Below, one piece after another: positions 24,624 to 33,209 of a stretch of DNA of 37,639 bases. Below the pieces are notes generated by a model. The model was given only the letters and a program-made list of their open reading frames with translations. It had not been told where the DNA came from and did no database searches. The position numbers and the translations under genes were made by a program. The DNA is taken from NCBI GenBank assembly GCA_002717835.1, contig PBBV01000011.1:12199-49837 (forward strand), in the 5' to 3' direction. The DNA comes from Methanobacteriota archaeon. Its GTDB lineage: Archaea > Thermoplasmatota > Poseidoniia > Poseidoniales > Thalassarchaeaceae. The stretch's first letter is position 1; the number at the start of each line of letters is the position of its first letter.

Positions 24624-26030
24624 CTAAACCCCATATTCTACAGGAAGTAGAGTTTCCACTCCGAAAAGAGGATCCGGATCACTCGAATCATGATATGCCA
24701 CTACGGCACCGCCATCGGGAAGAATACCCATTGAAGCGAAATCAAATCTTATGTCATTTCCAGCCCCACTTGTTGAATCTAAGTCACCAAGGCCAATGTT
24801 TGTTCTAAGGTCCGGCTCAAGAGATTGAGAATAATCTCGGACGTGCCAGGATACGTCGATATCTGGTCCGCTCGAAGATTGATACCTTACATTGAGAACA
24901 AATAGATCATGAAAACCATTCGAATGAAATTCCCATTCCTCCAATTCAGACCCAAAACCAGAAAGATCGTATGTCTGAATTTCCCATGCCTCTCCTCCAT
25001 CTGACGATACCATATGTGTGATGGTTATACCGTCTGCCCGGACACAATGAAGAATCCCACTAGAATCAAATGAGCAGTATTGTGATGGAAGGGATGACCC
25101 ATTCAGTGTCACTCCTGTCCACCAATTCAAGGAAGTGTCCAAATAGGCATCGTCACCGTCGAGAAAATAATCAGGAAAGTAAAGGCCACCCGAAGGTACA
25201 GGGAATGCACGCATCTCTTTGTGAGGTTTGGTGTAATCCCATTCCTTCCCAAGGGGTCCCGGCATCAGATCTACTTCTATGGAGGGCAAATTCGAATCCC
25301 TGTCCGGGAATCCGAAATAATCGTAATTCAGACCATCAGTGGAAATTTGCCCACCAACGTTCTGGACTTGATGCCAGAAGTTTGAGATTACTAAACTAGC
25401 ATAGGGTCCGTTGCCATATAACCCTCCACTGATAGGCCCTACTACTTCTACTTGCCAAGATCTGTCGTAAAAGGGCTCGGGAGTCCTATTGAAGCACCAA
25501 CTCCACTCTTCATCTTCAGCGTCGTAAAAGAAGGCATAGAACTGATCAGCACCAGATGTTGAAGGATAAGGGAACCAGCCCATAGCAATCAGGTCCCCGT
25601 TGGTGGCCTGTACTATGCTGCCTTCCCCAAGTCCTTCTTGACCTGGAACTGTGGGTTTAGGTTCCATACATCCAATTTGCGAGAAGACTGAAGGGACGTA
25701 TTCCTGCCAAGTTCTGCCCCTATCTTCTGACCAGGTCGGGTACTCGCCCCCAAAATTCAGTATCCAACCTTCCTTGGTAATGGCAAGATAATGCTCACAG
25801 CAGTTCCCCCCCTCCTCATTTCCAAATACGGCCCAGTTCGACTCACCTATGGAACCGTTTTCGAAAGCATATGCAACTGAAAAGTTACGAACATCATCGA
25901 GACCCTCAAGCGAAAGTTGGGTAAGACCCTCATCCCACACTACACTATTTTCCGATTCTCCGGGGTTCTCCCCCATACAACCTGAAAGTACCATTGCAGA
26001 CAATAGCAAGGCAGTTGTCCATTCCCTCAT
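24624..26030 (-). CDS. Surface lipoprotein with Asp-box (BNR-like) repeats
   Basis: 468 residues from the ATG at 26030 (the ORF track begins at a GTG eight codons earlier). MREWTTALLLSAMVLSGC is a lipoprotein signal with Cys at residue 18, followed by an acidic linker. At least two Asp-box-like units, SEDRGRTWQEY and SSDGGEAWEIQ, suggest a beta-propeller of the sialidase/exo-alpha type. Aromatic and Gly/Ser-rich segments fill the rest. No catalytic residues of sialidases are evident, so it may be a binding protein rather than an enzyme. It is divergent from the amidohydrolase fusion, also surface-exposed; the two could be partners but nothing shows it. Confidence 0.75.
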   Translation of the reverse strand: MREWTTALLLSAMVLSGCMGENPGESENSVVWDEGLTQLSLEGLDDVRNFSVAYAFENGSIGESNWAVFGNEEGGNCCEHYLAITKEGWILNFGGEYPTWSEDRGRTWQEYVPSVFSQIGCMEPKPTVPGQEGLGEGSIVQATNGDLIAMGWFPYPSTSGADQFYAFFYDAEDEEWSWCFNRTPEPFYDRSWQVEVVGPISGGLYGNGPYASLVISNFWHQVQNVGGQISTDGLNYDYFGFPDRDSNLPSIEVDLMPGPLGKEWDYTKPHKEMRAFPVPSGGLYFPDYFLDGDDAYLDTSLNWWTGVTLNGSSLPSQYCSFDSSGILHCVRADGITITHMVSSDGGEAWEIQTYDLSGFGSELEEWEFHSNGFHDLFVLNVRYQSSSGPDIDVSWHVRDYSQSLEPDLRTNIGLGDLDSTSGAGNDIRFDFASMGILPDGGAVVAYHDSSDPDPLFGVETLLPVEYGV

Positions 26031-26138
26031 TACCCCTAACCCGTGCCATGACACTAATGGAAATTTTGCTAATATGATGACTTCAAGGAATTGTCGATCT
26101 TAAGATGATTTGATATCCCGTCTCATAGTCTAGGGAAT

Positions 26139-28712
26139 GTGAACCGAGCTGCCGCATTCACCATGGCCCTACTCCTCCTACAACTAACGACTCCAGTAGT
26201 TGCCCAGGATAATGATCCCAGAATAATCATCACGGAGGTGTACGTGTCGCCCAACAGCGCTGATTATGGAGGTATAGATTGGAATGGAGATGGGGAAATT
26301 GGAAGATACTCGAACCAATTTATAGAACTGCACAACCCTGGAAATGATGCTATTGATGTTGGAGGCTGGTGGCTCGATGACACGCCAGGACAAGGCTCTC
26401 CAGCGTGCTCCATAGGTTTTGGAACAGTAATTGAGCCAGGCGCATACGTCACATTTTTCCGAGCACTCACTAGAATCGAATTAGATTTCTTTGAAGGAGA
26501 CTCCGTCACTCTTTCAGATAGCTCAAAAGCACTCGTTGACAGCATGGGATACTACGGGCCTCAGACATGGGAAGGATCTGCGTATGAGGTTGGAAACTCA
26601 TCCTACGGCATCTCCTTCGGCGTTGATTCTGCTGGCGTGTGGTCGGAAATAAGTTCTGGTCCAACTCCAGGCGGGCCGAATGACGAACCATGGGTCGGAA
26701 CCAATCACCTGCAGGGTTCCTGCTATGGAGTCAGGGATGATGTCCACAGTGGTTCCTACATTCTTGAAGGCAGAATAGTGACGATGGAATCTGAGAATTC
26801 AGTTATCGATCAAGGCCGCATACTTGTCACTGATGGAGTTATAGAAGCGGTTTGGGATGCGTCCTCACCTGCCCCTGACGCGGCAGAGGGAGTAACTTCT
26901 ATCCCTACAAGCGGGACAATTTATCCCGGATTCATAGACCCACATAATCATGCAAAATACAATCTGATACCTTTGTGGGACCATGGTACTGATGGCTGGG
27001 ATAATCGCTATCAATGGCAGTCTTATTCTGGATACTCAGATGCCAAGGATATCGGATGCTCGCTCTACGACTCATCAGCGATGAGATTCGCTGAATTAAG
27101 GGCAATCGCTGGAGGAAATACCGCACTTCAGGGAAGTGCCAACTCAAATACCGATACATTCGATTCTATACTTGCAAGAAACATAGAGCTCTACAATTTC
27201 GAAAAGGACTCGATTCACACCAAAGTGACGGAGTTGGAGTCCGATTACATTGGAAATCACATCAAGACTGGAAATAACTCTGGAACCCTCGATGCATGGT
27301 TCATACATCTGGCGGAAGGAATCGACGAATCGAGTAGATCCGAGTTTGATGTCCTAGTTCAGAATAATTTGCTAGTTGGCGAGATAGTCATAGTGCATGG
27401 AACTGCATTAACCCAGACAGAATTCAATGCTCTCGGCAACGTAGGTGGAAGCCTTGCATGGTCACCCACATCGAACCTCCTCTTGTATGGAGAAACTACC
27501 GATATCAAAACCGCCAAAGAAGAAGGCGTGAATATCATGATTGGCCCAGATTGGGGGCCATCAGGATCCAAGAGCTCGATGCACGAGCTGAAGACTGCCG
27601 ATTGGTGGGATCAGAATGTACTTGGGAACATATTTTCAGATTTTGAATTAGTCCAGACTATATCGACAAATGTTGTTGATGCAATTGGATGGTCCGAATT
27701 CACGGGAAGAATCGTACCCGGTCTCGCTGCAGATCTGGTCGTGCTTGACACGTTTCACGCCGATCCTTACAGGAATGTGATTCAGGCAGTGGATCCGGAT
27801 GTACGCCTCGTAGTCGTAGGAGGACTCCCTGTTTATGGGGATCTAGACATAATGCAAGCAATGGATGATGATGCTGAGGTGATACATGGAATTGGCTTTA
27901 GTAAGGCAATCGACATCACATACGAGGGAGTCCCAGAGGCCCAGCAGACATATGCAGACATGATGGAATATCTCGGTCAATGCAATCAAGGTAAAACAGT
28001 CCCAATTGAATATCTCTTCACCATGGGGGATGAGAGATACTTCGATGTACTAAACCGCTCATCAACGTTTCAAAATGGACGTTCTATAGACCTCTGGACG
28101 ATGTATTATGACGTTGATTTGGATGAAAACGGACACAGAGTCGGGGGAACCGTCGGAGGAGCAGACCCAATAGAGACAAGCATAAACAGCGACAATGGCG
28201 GAGGTTCCCAGGCAATAGACCCAATACAACTCCCACAGATATTCGAGACATACGGCCCTCTGGGCGCAACAGTCGCGCACCCGATAGAAATGTCTCGGGG
28301 CATCCATCTCGAGGCCTGTGGCAGTGAATCGTCAATACTTCTTGCAGAGGGCGTCCCCTCTACACCTTCAGGACGAGAACTCGTCTGCGGCTCAGTGTCT
28401 ATCAGAACAGTTCCTGGAGAGGGCTGCCTTGCAACCCCAGACGCAAATTTTTGTGGCATAGGCGTCGGAGGGGCAATCGCCACCCCCGGACAACTTTGCG
28501 CAGAACTCCTAATGCCCGCAGGGGTAGAGTGTAGGGACGCATGGTCCTTCTTCGAGCCCGCGGGTGAACCATCCGAACCTGGCCCTGCAACACTAGAAGG
28601 AGAGGACTCAACAATCAGCGGACCTATCTACTGGATTGCAGTAATTGGATTATTAGGTCTCATAATAAGTTCGTTAACCGTTGCAATAACCAACTGGAAT
28701 CGTAGGAAGTAA
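26139..28712 (+). CDS. Secreted, membrane-anchored lamin-tail-domain/amidohydrolase fusion
   Basis: An 857-residue exported protein. Residues 1-22 are a signal peptide ending VVAQ. About 28-170 is a lamin-tail-type domain (IIITEVYVSPN, then QFIELHNPGNDAIDVGGWWL), a fold found on bacterial surface proteins and nucleases. From about 205 to 575 is an amidohydrolase: FIDPHNHAKYN gives His269 and His271, AWFIHLAEG His390, IVIVHGTAL His420 and IMIGPDWGPSGS Asp471, so all metal ligands of the deaminase-like subtype are present. PGLAADLVVLD is the usual closing block. The C-terminus has a hydrophobic span (YWIAVIGLLGLIISSLTVAI) and a basic end, giving a cell-surface anchor. It should hydrolyse or deaminate an external substrate, probably a nucleoside or cyclic amide, but which is not shown. 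Start is GTG at 26139. Confidence 0.88.
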   Translation: MNRAAAFTMALLLLQLTTPVVAQDNDPRIIITEVYVSPNSADYGGIDWNGDGEIGRYSNQFIELHNPGNDAIDVGGWWLDDTPGQGSPACSIGFGTVIEPGAYVTFFRALTRIELDFFEGDSVTLSDSSKALVDSMGYYGPQTWEGSAYEVGNSSYGISFGVDSAGVWSEISSGPTPGGPNDEPWVGTNHLQGSCYGVRDDVHSGSYILEGRIVTMESENSVIDQGRILVTDGVIEAVWDASSPAPDAAEGVTSIPTSGTIYPGFIDPHNHAKYNLIPLWDHGTDGWDNRYQWQSYSGYSDAKDIGCSLYDSSAMRFAELRAIAGGNTALQGSANSNTDTFDSILARNIELYNFEKDSIHTKVTELESDYIGNHIKTGNNSGTLDAWFIHLAEGIDESSRSEFDVLVQNNLLVGEIVIVHGTALTQTEFNALGNVGGSLAWSPTSNLLLYGETTDIKTAKEEGVNIMIGPDWGPSGSKSSMHELKTADWWDQNVLGNIFSDFELVQTISTNVVDAIGWSEFTGRIVPGLAADLVVLDTFHADPYRNVIQAVDPDVRLVVVGGLPVYGDLDIMQAMDDDAEVIHGIGFSKAIDITYEGVPEAQQTYADMMEYLGQCNQGKTVPIEYLFTMGDERYFDVLNRSSTFQNGRSIDLWTMYYDVDLDENGHRVGGTVGGADPIETSINSDNGGGSQAIDPIQLPQIFETYGPLGATVAHPIEMSRGIHLEACGSESSILLAEGVPSTPSGRELVCGSVSIRTVPGEGCLATPDANFCGIGVGGAIATPGQLCAELLMPAGVECRDAWSFFEPAGEPSEPGPATLEGEDSTISGPIYWIAVIGLLGLIISSLTVAITNWNRRK

Positions 28713-28713
28713 C

Positions 28714-30174
28714 TCATGGGTCCTTCATCCGCCATGTGGCGCCAGTATCCCTGTCCTCGATAACTACTCCAAGGTTAGAGATTTCATTCCTGATTCTGTC
28801 GGCCTCTTCCCAATCACGCTGGGAGCGAGCCTCCTCTCTCTCCGCTATGAGGCTCTCGACCTTATCTCTGATCTCATCGCGTCGTTCAGATGCTTCGCCT
28901 ATCATCTTCTGGATTGACTCCTTGTCGGGAAGTAGTCCAAGTACATCGCCTGCATATGCGGAAAGCCAACCTATGCATGCAGACGCCAACATAGGGTCAT
29001 GAGATGAATTGGCTTGCCTCAGTATCTTGACAACAGATTGCATCTCTGCTATAGCTACCCTCGTATTGAGGTCGTCGTCCATGCCCCGTATTAGTGAATT
29101 TTCAGCATTTTTTAGCAACTCAATATCTTCCCATTGCCTAGCTACGCTGAGTCCTCCTGCAGAAATAATCGATTCAATCAGCCTAGCATAGTTCTTCTCT
29201 GCATCATCAAGAAGAACTTGATTGAAATCGATGGGTTGCCGATATGGAGCATTGATGAGTGCGTATCTGAGTACCATGGGGCCAACTGCATCAATTGCAT
29301 CAGAAACTGTCCAAAAGTTACCCAGAGACTTCGACATTTTCTCCCCGTTCACGTTAATCATCCCGTTATGCATCCAATGTCTTGCAAAAGGCTCGATATT
29401 GAAACAGCATTCTGATTGGAATATTTCTGCTTCATGATGGGGAAACATAAGGTCTGAACCACCACCGTGAATGTCCACTTGGTGTCCAAAGTGTTCGTGA
29501 ACCATAGCTGAACATTCAATATGCCAACCAGGCCTTCCCTTCCCAAATGGGCTATCCCAGCTGGGCTCGCCTTGCTTTGCAATTTTCCAGAGGGCGAAGT
29601 CTCTGTGATCTTTTTTTCCCACTCCAGTAGATGCAACTCTGCCACCGGCACCAGATCGGACCATTTCTAGCGTCTGCCCGGTTAGGCGCCCATACTTTTC
29701 AGGCGCTGTATCTATTTCGAAGTAAATCCCATCACCGGCTGCATAAGCATGTCCTTTTTCCATCAGGGTTTCAATCATTGAAATTATTCCAACAATACTT
29801 TCCGTAACTCTTGGATAGGCATCAGCATCGAGTACGTTGAGTTTTTTCATTGAAATCCTGTAGTCCAAAATATGACGATTTGTCAACTCTAGAAAATCGA
29901 CTCCTTCCTTTTTTGAAGCATCGATTATCGTATCGGATATGTCTGTGAAATTGGTAATATATCTAACACCAACACCTTGGAATCTGAGCCATCTCACCAG
30001 AGTGTCGAATGCTATGGCTTGACGTGCGTGGCCGATATGGCTGGGCGAATAGGGAGTAATTCCACAGGCATAGATTGTAACTTCTTCACCCGAGACGTCG
30101 ATTTCCTGTTTTGTGCGCGATGCTGTGTTGTAAAGCCTCAGAGGCACATGCTGGCACCCTAGGCCAATGGTCAT
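28714..30174 (-). CDS. cysS: Cysteinyl-tRNA synthetase
   Basis: Charges tRNA(Cys). YACGITPYSPSHIGHARQ contains the zinc-ligand Cys and the HIGH motif; GWHIECSAMVHEHFG and HHEAEIFQSE supply further zinc ligands; EKMSKSLGNFWT is the KMSKS loop. Length 486 is normal and the C-terminal alpha-helical domain is complete, ending ATWRMKDP. It overlaps the preceding amidotransferase gene by four bases and ends two bases from the stop of the amidohydrolase gene on the opposite strand. A stand-alone CysRS means the organism need not use the indirect SepRS route. Confidence 0.97.
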   Translation of the reverse strand: MTIGLGCQHVPLRLYNTASRTKQEIDVSGEEVTIYACGITPYSPSHIGHARQAIAFDTLVRWLRFQGVGVRYITNFTDISDTIIDASKKEGVDFLELTNRHILDYRISMKKLNVLDADAYPRVTESIVGIISMIETLMEKGHAYAAGDGIYFEIDTAPEKYGRLTGQTLEMVRSGAGGRVASTGVGKKDHRDFALWKIAKQGEPSWDSPFGKGRPGWHIECSAMVHEHFGHQVDIHGGGSDLMFPHHEAEIFQSECCFNIEPFARHWMHNGMINVNGEKMSKSLGNFWTVSDAIDAVGPMVLRYALINAPYRQPIDFNQVLLDDAEKNYARLIESIISAGGLSVARQWEDIELLKNAENSLIRGMDDDLNTRVAIAEMQSVVKILRQANSSHDPMLASACIGWLSAYAGDVLGLLPDKESIQKMIGEASERRDEIRDKVESLIAEREEARSQRDWEEADRIRNEISNLGVVIEDRDTGATWRMKDP

Positions 30175-30866
30175 GAACTTCTCGCCGCTTCAACCAACGC
30201 AGCATACATCTGGTACTGATTTATTCTTTCAGGATGCCATTGCAGTCCATGGAAGAACTTCAAGTGTTCATACACAACTGATTCGACAAGGCCATCATGA
30301 CTTGCTCTTCCTGTCACTTTCAGACCCCCGGTATCTCGGACACCTTGGTGGTGCGTGGAATTAACCGATATACTATTTCCGAGTATCCTCTGAATTTCTG
30401 TCCCTTGTTCAAAAGTGACTTCGTGATCTGAAAAATCACCGTTCCACGAGCCATGAGACTCATATCCGGTAGTTTTGGGGAGATGCTGATGCATAGACCC
30501 ACCTTCTGCTACACACATTATTTGCATACCCCTGCATATGCCCAATACCGGTAAATCTGCATCAATGGATGCCTTGATCAGAGCAATCTCACGCCTGTCT
30601 TGATTGGGATATGTGTCGAGAGTATCAGGGTCCAACTCAGCACCGTACATCGATGGATTAATGTCTGGCCCACCGGAAATGACTAGCCCATCTATGGCCG
30701 ATATTACGTCAATAGCACCATCTTCCGGTGGAAGTATGACTGGAATGCCTCCACCCTCCATTACAGCAAGAGCGTAGGTAGCGGGTATGACAGTCGCATC
30801 CATGTCCCATGGACCCCATTTCGTCATGCGAGTGGGCGCAGTTATTCCAATAACTGGCCTACCCAT
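30171..30866 (-). CDS. Class I glutamine amidotransferase (peptidase C26/PuuD-like), copy 1
   Basis: A one-domain hydrolase of the gamma-glutamyl-GABA hydrolase type. I start at the Met at 30866 (231 residues), which gives MGRPVIGITAPTRM and follows a GAGG run; the ORF-track extension is unlike the family. LVISGGPDINPSMYG, LGICRGMQIM (nucleophile Cys) and LQWHPE (His and Glu of the triad) are intact, with VNSTHHQGV between. Members cleave gamma-glutamyl amides or transfer ammonia; no partner domain is fused. It overlaps cysS by four bases and follows its paralog, so the two are probably co-expressed. Confidence 0.88.
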   Translation of the reverse strand: MGRPVIGITAPTRMTKWGPWDMDATVIPATYALAVMEGGGIPVILPPEDGAIDVISAIDGLVISGGPDINPSMYGAELDPDTLDTYPNQDRREIALIKASIDADLPVLGICRGMQIMCVAEGGSMHQHLPKTTGYESHGSWNGDFSDHEVTFEQGTEIQRILGNSISVNSTHHQGVRDTGGLKVTGRASHDGLVESVVYEHLKFFHGLQWHPERINQYQMYAALVEAARSS

Positions 30867-30904
30867 GTTGATTCCTCTGCGCCTGAGGAAATGAACCCAC
30901 CCAT

Positions 30905-31588
30905 TCAAATTGCAGCTTGAACTAGTGCAGAGACTAATGACTCCTGTCCAAGAGCTTCCGGATGCCACTGTACCGACATAACAAATTTTTGCGACGGATC
31001 CTCTAAACCCTCAATCAGACCATCTTCTGATCTAGCATTTACTTCTAGGTCCCCCGGGTCAGATACACCCTGATGGTGCGCTGAGTTCACTTGAGAAGAT
31101 AACCCAATAATCTTAGAAAGCTTGGATTCAGGTGTTATGATCACCTCATGATTAGACCATTTTCCGCCCCACGCTCCATGTTTTTCGTAGGGCGAGGTAG
31201 AGGGAAGGTGCTGATGAAGAAAACCTCCGTATGAGACAGCCATTAGCTGGTGACCTCTACAGATTCCAAGTATTGGCAACCCCTTCTTCTTTGCAGAGTC
31301 AATCAATGCAAGTTCCCACAGGTCCTGTGAGGGACGTACATCATTTGTTTCAGGCATAGAATCTCGCCCGTATGTAGCCGGATCAATATCCCTTCCTCCA
31401 GCAATTATCAGAGCGTCTATCGCACTGACACACCCATCTGGGTCCCCTCCCTCAGATAATATCAGGGGTAGGCCGCCGCATTGTTCTACAATTGATGGAT
31501 AATTCCAGGGAAGCATTACCACATCACGATCATCGGATTCGTAATCCCTCTTATTTACGGAAGAAGTGATGCCGATCCTCGGTTTCAT
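30905..31588 (-). CDS. Class I glutamine amidotransferase (peptidase C26/PuuD-like), copy 2
   Basis: A paralog of the next gene with the same layout: MKPRIGITSSV at the start, ALIIAGGRDIDPATYG, LGICRGHQLMAVSYGG with the nucleophile Cys, VNSAHHQGV and VQWHPEAL. 227 residues from the ATG at 31588, five bases after the stop of the upstream gene; the ORF-track start would overlap that gene. Both copies keep the full triad, so neither is decaying. Differences around the substrate pocket (for example GGRDIDP against GGPDINP) suggest the two act on different substrates or form a heterodimer. Confidence 0.88.
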   Translation of the reverse strand: MKPRIGITSSVNKRDYESDDRDVVMLPWNYPSIVEQCGGLPLILSEGGDPDGCVSAIDALIIAGGRDIDPATYGRDSMPETNDVRPSQDLWELALIDSAKKKGLPILGICRGHQLMAVSYGGFLHQHLPSTSPYEKHGAWGGKWSNHEVIITPESKLSKIIGLSSQVNSAHHQGVSDPGDLEVNARSEDGLIEGLEDPSQKFVMSVQWHPEALGQESLVSALVQAAI

Positions 31589-31592
31589 GCAA

Positions 31593-31997
31593 TCAGCTCT
31601 CTCGATTAAGACGAGCATGCCTAAACGATTTGACTCCTACAAATATGAAAGAGGCTCCAACAAGCACCAGCAACATATGGGAAACCAACACAAGCTCAGA
31701 CATCTCCGAAAAACTCATCAGCATTCTAGATGCTCCTGCTAAGAACATAACCAGTGCTACGACCATCGAAGCATGCATGTAGTGGTGCCTGTTCGCTTCG
31801 TTGAATTTCGAAAGCACGCCCATCATGAGAAGTGGAAGGCCCATGAAAGCTGGAATCATCGCAGTAATGGAAGGATCTTCGCCGGGTGGCGGGGTCTGGG
31901 AGAAATATGAGAAAACACCCCAGGCAATTAGGATGCACCCATACAGGTTCGAAAGTCCAGGTACAGTCATTCCCCATTGAGTAAATTCATTGCTCAT
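31593..31997 (-). CDS. Four-span membrane protein
   Basis: 134 residues, not recognised. Four hydrophobic stretches (LYGCILIAWGVFSYF, AFMGLPLLMMGVLS, ASMVVALVMFLAG and SHMLLVLVGASFIFVGV), a short extracellular-looking loop rich in Pro and Asp, and a basic end, FRHARLNRES. It sits between the acyl-CoA dehydrogenase and the amidotransferase pair on the same strand. A TATA-like element (ATCATAAATC) about 23 bases upstream overlaps the dehydrogenase stop, so it may have its own promoter. Confidence 0.72.
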   Translation of the reverse strand: MSNEFTQWGMTVPGLSNLYGCILIAWGVFSYFSQTPPPGEDPSITAMIPAFMGLPLLMMGVLSKFNEANRHHYMHASMVVALVMFLAGASRMLMSFSEMSELVLVSHMLLVLVGASFIFVGVKSFRHARLNRES

Positions 31998-32019
31998 AGG
32001 CGATCGGAGTAGACTTGAT

Positions 32020-33168
32020 TTATGATAATCTCGATTGAATCTCCCGACTAATAATCATCTTCTGAATTTGACTACTCCCCCCAAATATCTGGTATATTTT
32101 CGCTCCACGCATCCTTCGAGCCGCTGGGTATTCTTCGGAATATCCGTATCCTCCGAAAATTTGTACCGCATCCGTCGTGACTTCCATGCCGATGTCGGCC
32201 GCGAATCGTTTCGCATGGGCAGCCTTCAACGTGACCTCATCGCCATTGTCTATCGCTGCAGCAGCCTGGTAAGTCAATAATCGAGCAGCTTCTATTTTCG
32301 TCGACATATCGGCAAGCATGAATGATATCGATTGGTGTTCGAAAATTGGTTTCCCGAAAGCCTCTCTTTCGTTAGCATACTTCCATGCCTCTTCCATTGC
32401 ACCACGAGCATTCCCGACGGCATGAGACGCGAGCATCGGCCTGGATCGATCAAAGGCAACCATGGCATCCATCCAACCATTATTCTCGTTCAATCCGACT
32501 AAGTTCTCTCTAGGGACTCTAACATCAGTGAAGGTTATCCCTCTTGTATCTGAGCATCTCTGTCCCATTTTGTCTTCCTTTTTTCCTACCTCCACCCCTG
32601 GGCTGTCGGCATCCACGATGAAGCCACTCAGGGACTTGTACCCACTCTCGTGTCCCGTTCTCGCCAATACGAAGAACCAATCAGCATATTTTGCTCCTCC
32701 AATCCACATCTTGCTCCCATTGATAATGTATTCATCACCATCCAATACTGCATTAGTTCTGATGCCTTGTACATCGGATCCAGCCGCAGGTTCTGTGACG
32801 CAATAGGATGCGTATTTTCCACCACAAACTCTACCCAAATACTCATTTTTTTGATCCTCAGTCCCTCCATAAAGGACTGGGTGGCATGCTAGCATGGTGA
32901 CACCTGTGATAGTTGAAAAGCCAGGATCACCTCTTCCAAATTCCTCATTCACGATTACCTCGTCCATGAAACTCATCCCTGCACCACCATATTTTTCTGG
33001 AATGGTACAATTCAGTAGTCCAAGATCATGAGCCTTTCTTATGGCGGCCTGAGGAAACTCACCCTCCTTTTCCCATTGGGCAGCGTAGGGCATTATTTCC
33101 TCGTCCGCAAAATCTCTGGCTAGGTCTCTGAGCATTTGTTGCTCTTCCGACAGGCTGTTTTCGAACAT
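32020..33168 (-). CDS. Acyl-CoA dehydrogenase with Gly at the usual catalytic Glu position
   Basis: FAD enzyme oxidising acyl-CoA to enoyl-CoA and passing electrons to ETF. Family blocks: CTIPEKYGGAGMSFMDEVIV, YCVTEPAAGSDVQG, FAKP-equivalent EREAFGKPIFEHQSISFMLA and VQIFGGYGYSEEYPAARRMR. The C-terminal AKIYQIFGGSSQIQKMI is where medium-chain enzymes have YEGTSQIQ; the Glu that takes the alpha proton is Gly here (codon GGG). Long-chain and isovaleryl enzymes carry their base elsewhere, so this may be one with a displaced base, although its other blocks look medium-chain-like. I start at the ATG at 33168 (382 residues) because a TATA box lies 29 bases upstream. Confidence 0.92.
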   Translation of the reverse strand: MFENSLSEEQQMLRDLARDFADEEIMPYAAQWEKEGEFPQAAIRKAHDLGLLNCTIPEKYGGAGMSFMDEVIVNEEFGRGDPGFSTITGVTMLACHPVLYGGTEDQKNEYLGRVCGGKYASYCVTEPAAGSDVQGIRTNAVLDGDEYIINGSKMWIGGAKYADWFFVLARTGHESGYKSLSGFIVDADSPGVEVGKKEDKMGQRCSDTRGITFTDVRVPRENLVGLNENNGWMDAMVAFDRSRPMLASHAVGNARGAMEEAWKYANEREAFGKPIFEHQSISFMLADMSTKIEAARLLTYQAAAAIDNGDEVTLKAAHAKRFAADIGMEVTTDAVQIFGGYGYSEEYPAARRMRGAKIYQIFGGSSQIQKMIISREIQSRLS

Positions 33169-33192
33169 GAACCTATGATTGAAATTCGGCAC

Positions 33193-33200
33193 TTAATTTT
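33193..33200 (-). promoter_or_regulatory. TATA box of the acyl-CoA dehydrogenase gene
   Basis: AAAATTAA on the minus strand, centred about 29 bases before the ATG at 33168, in the gap after the Fe-S oxidoreductase stop. It fits a leaderless transcript independent of the upstream gene. Confidence 0.45.
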
Positions 33201-33209
33201 AGACCAATT

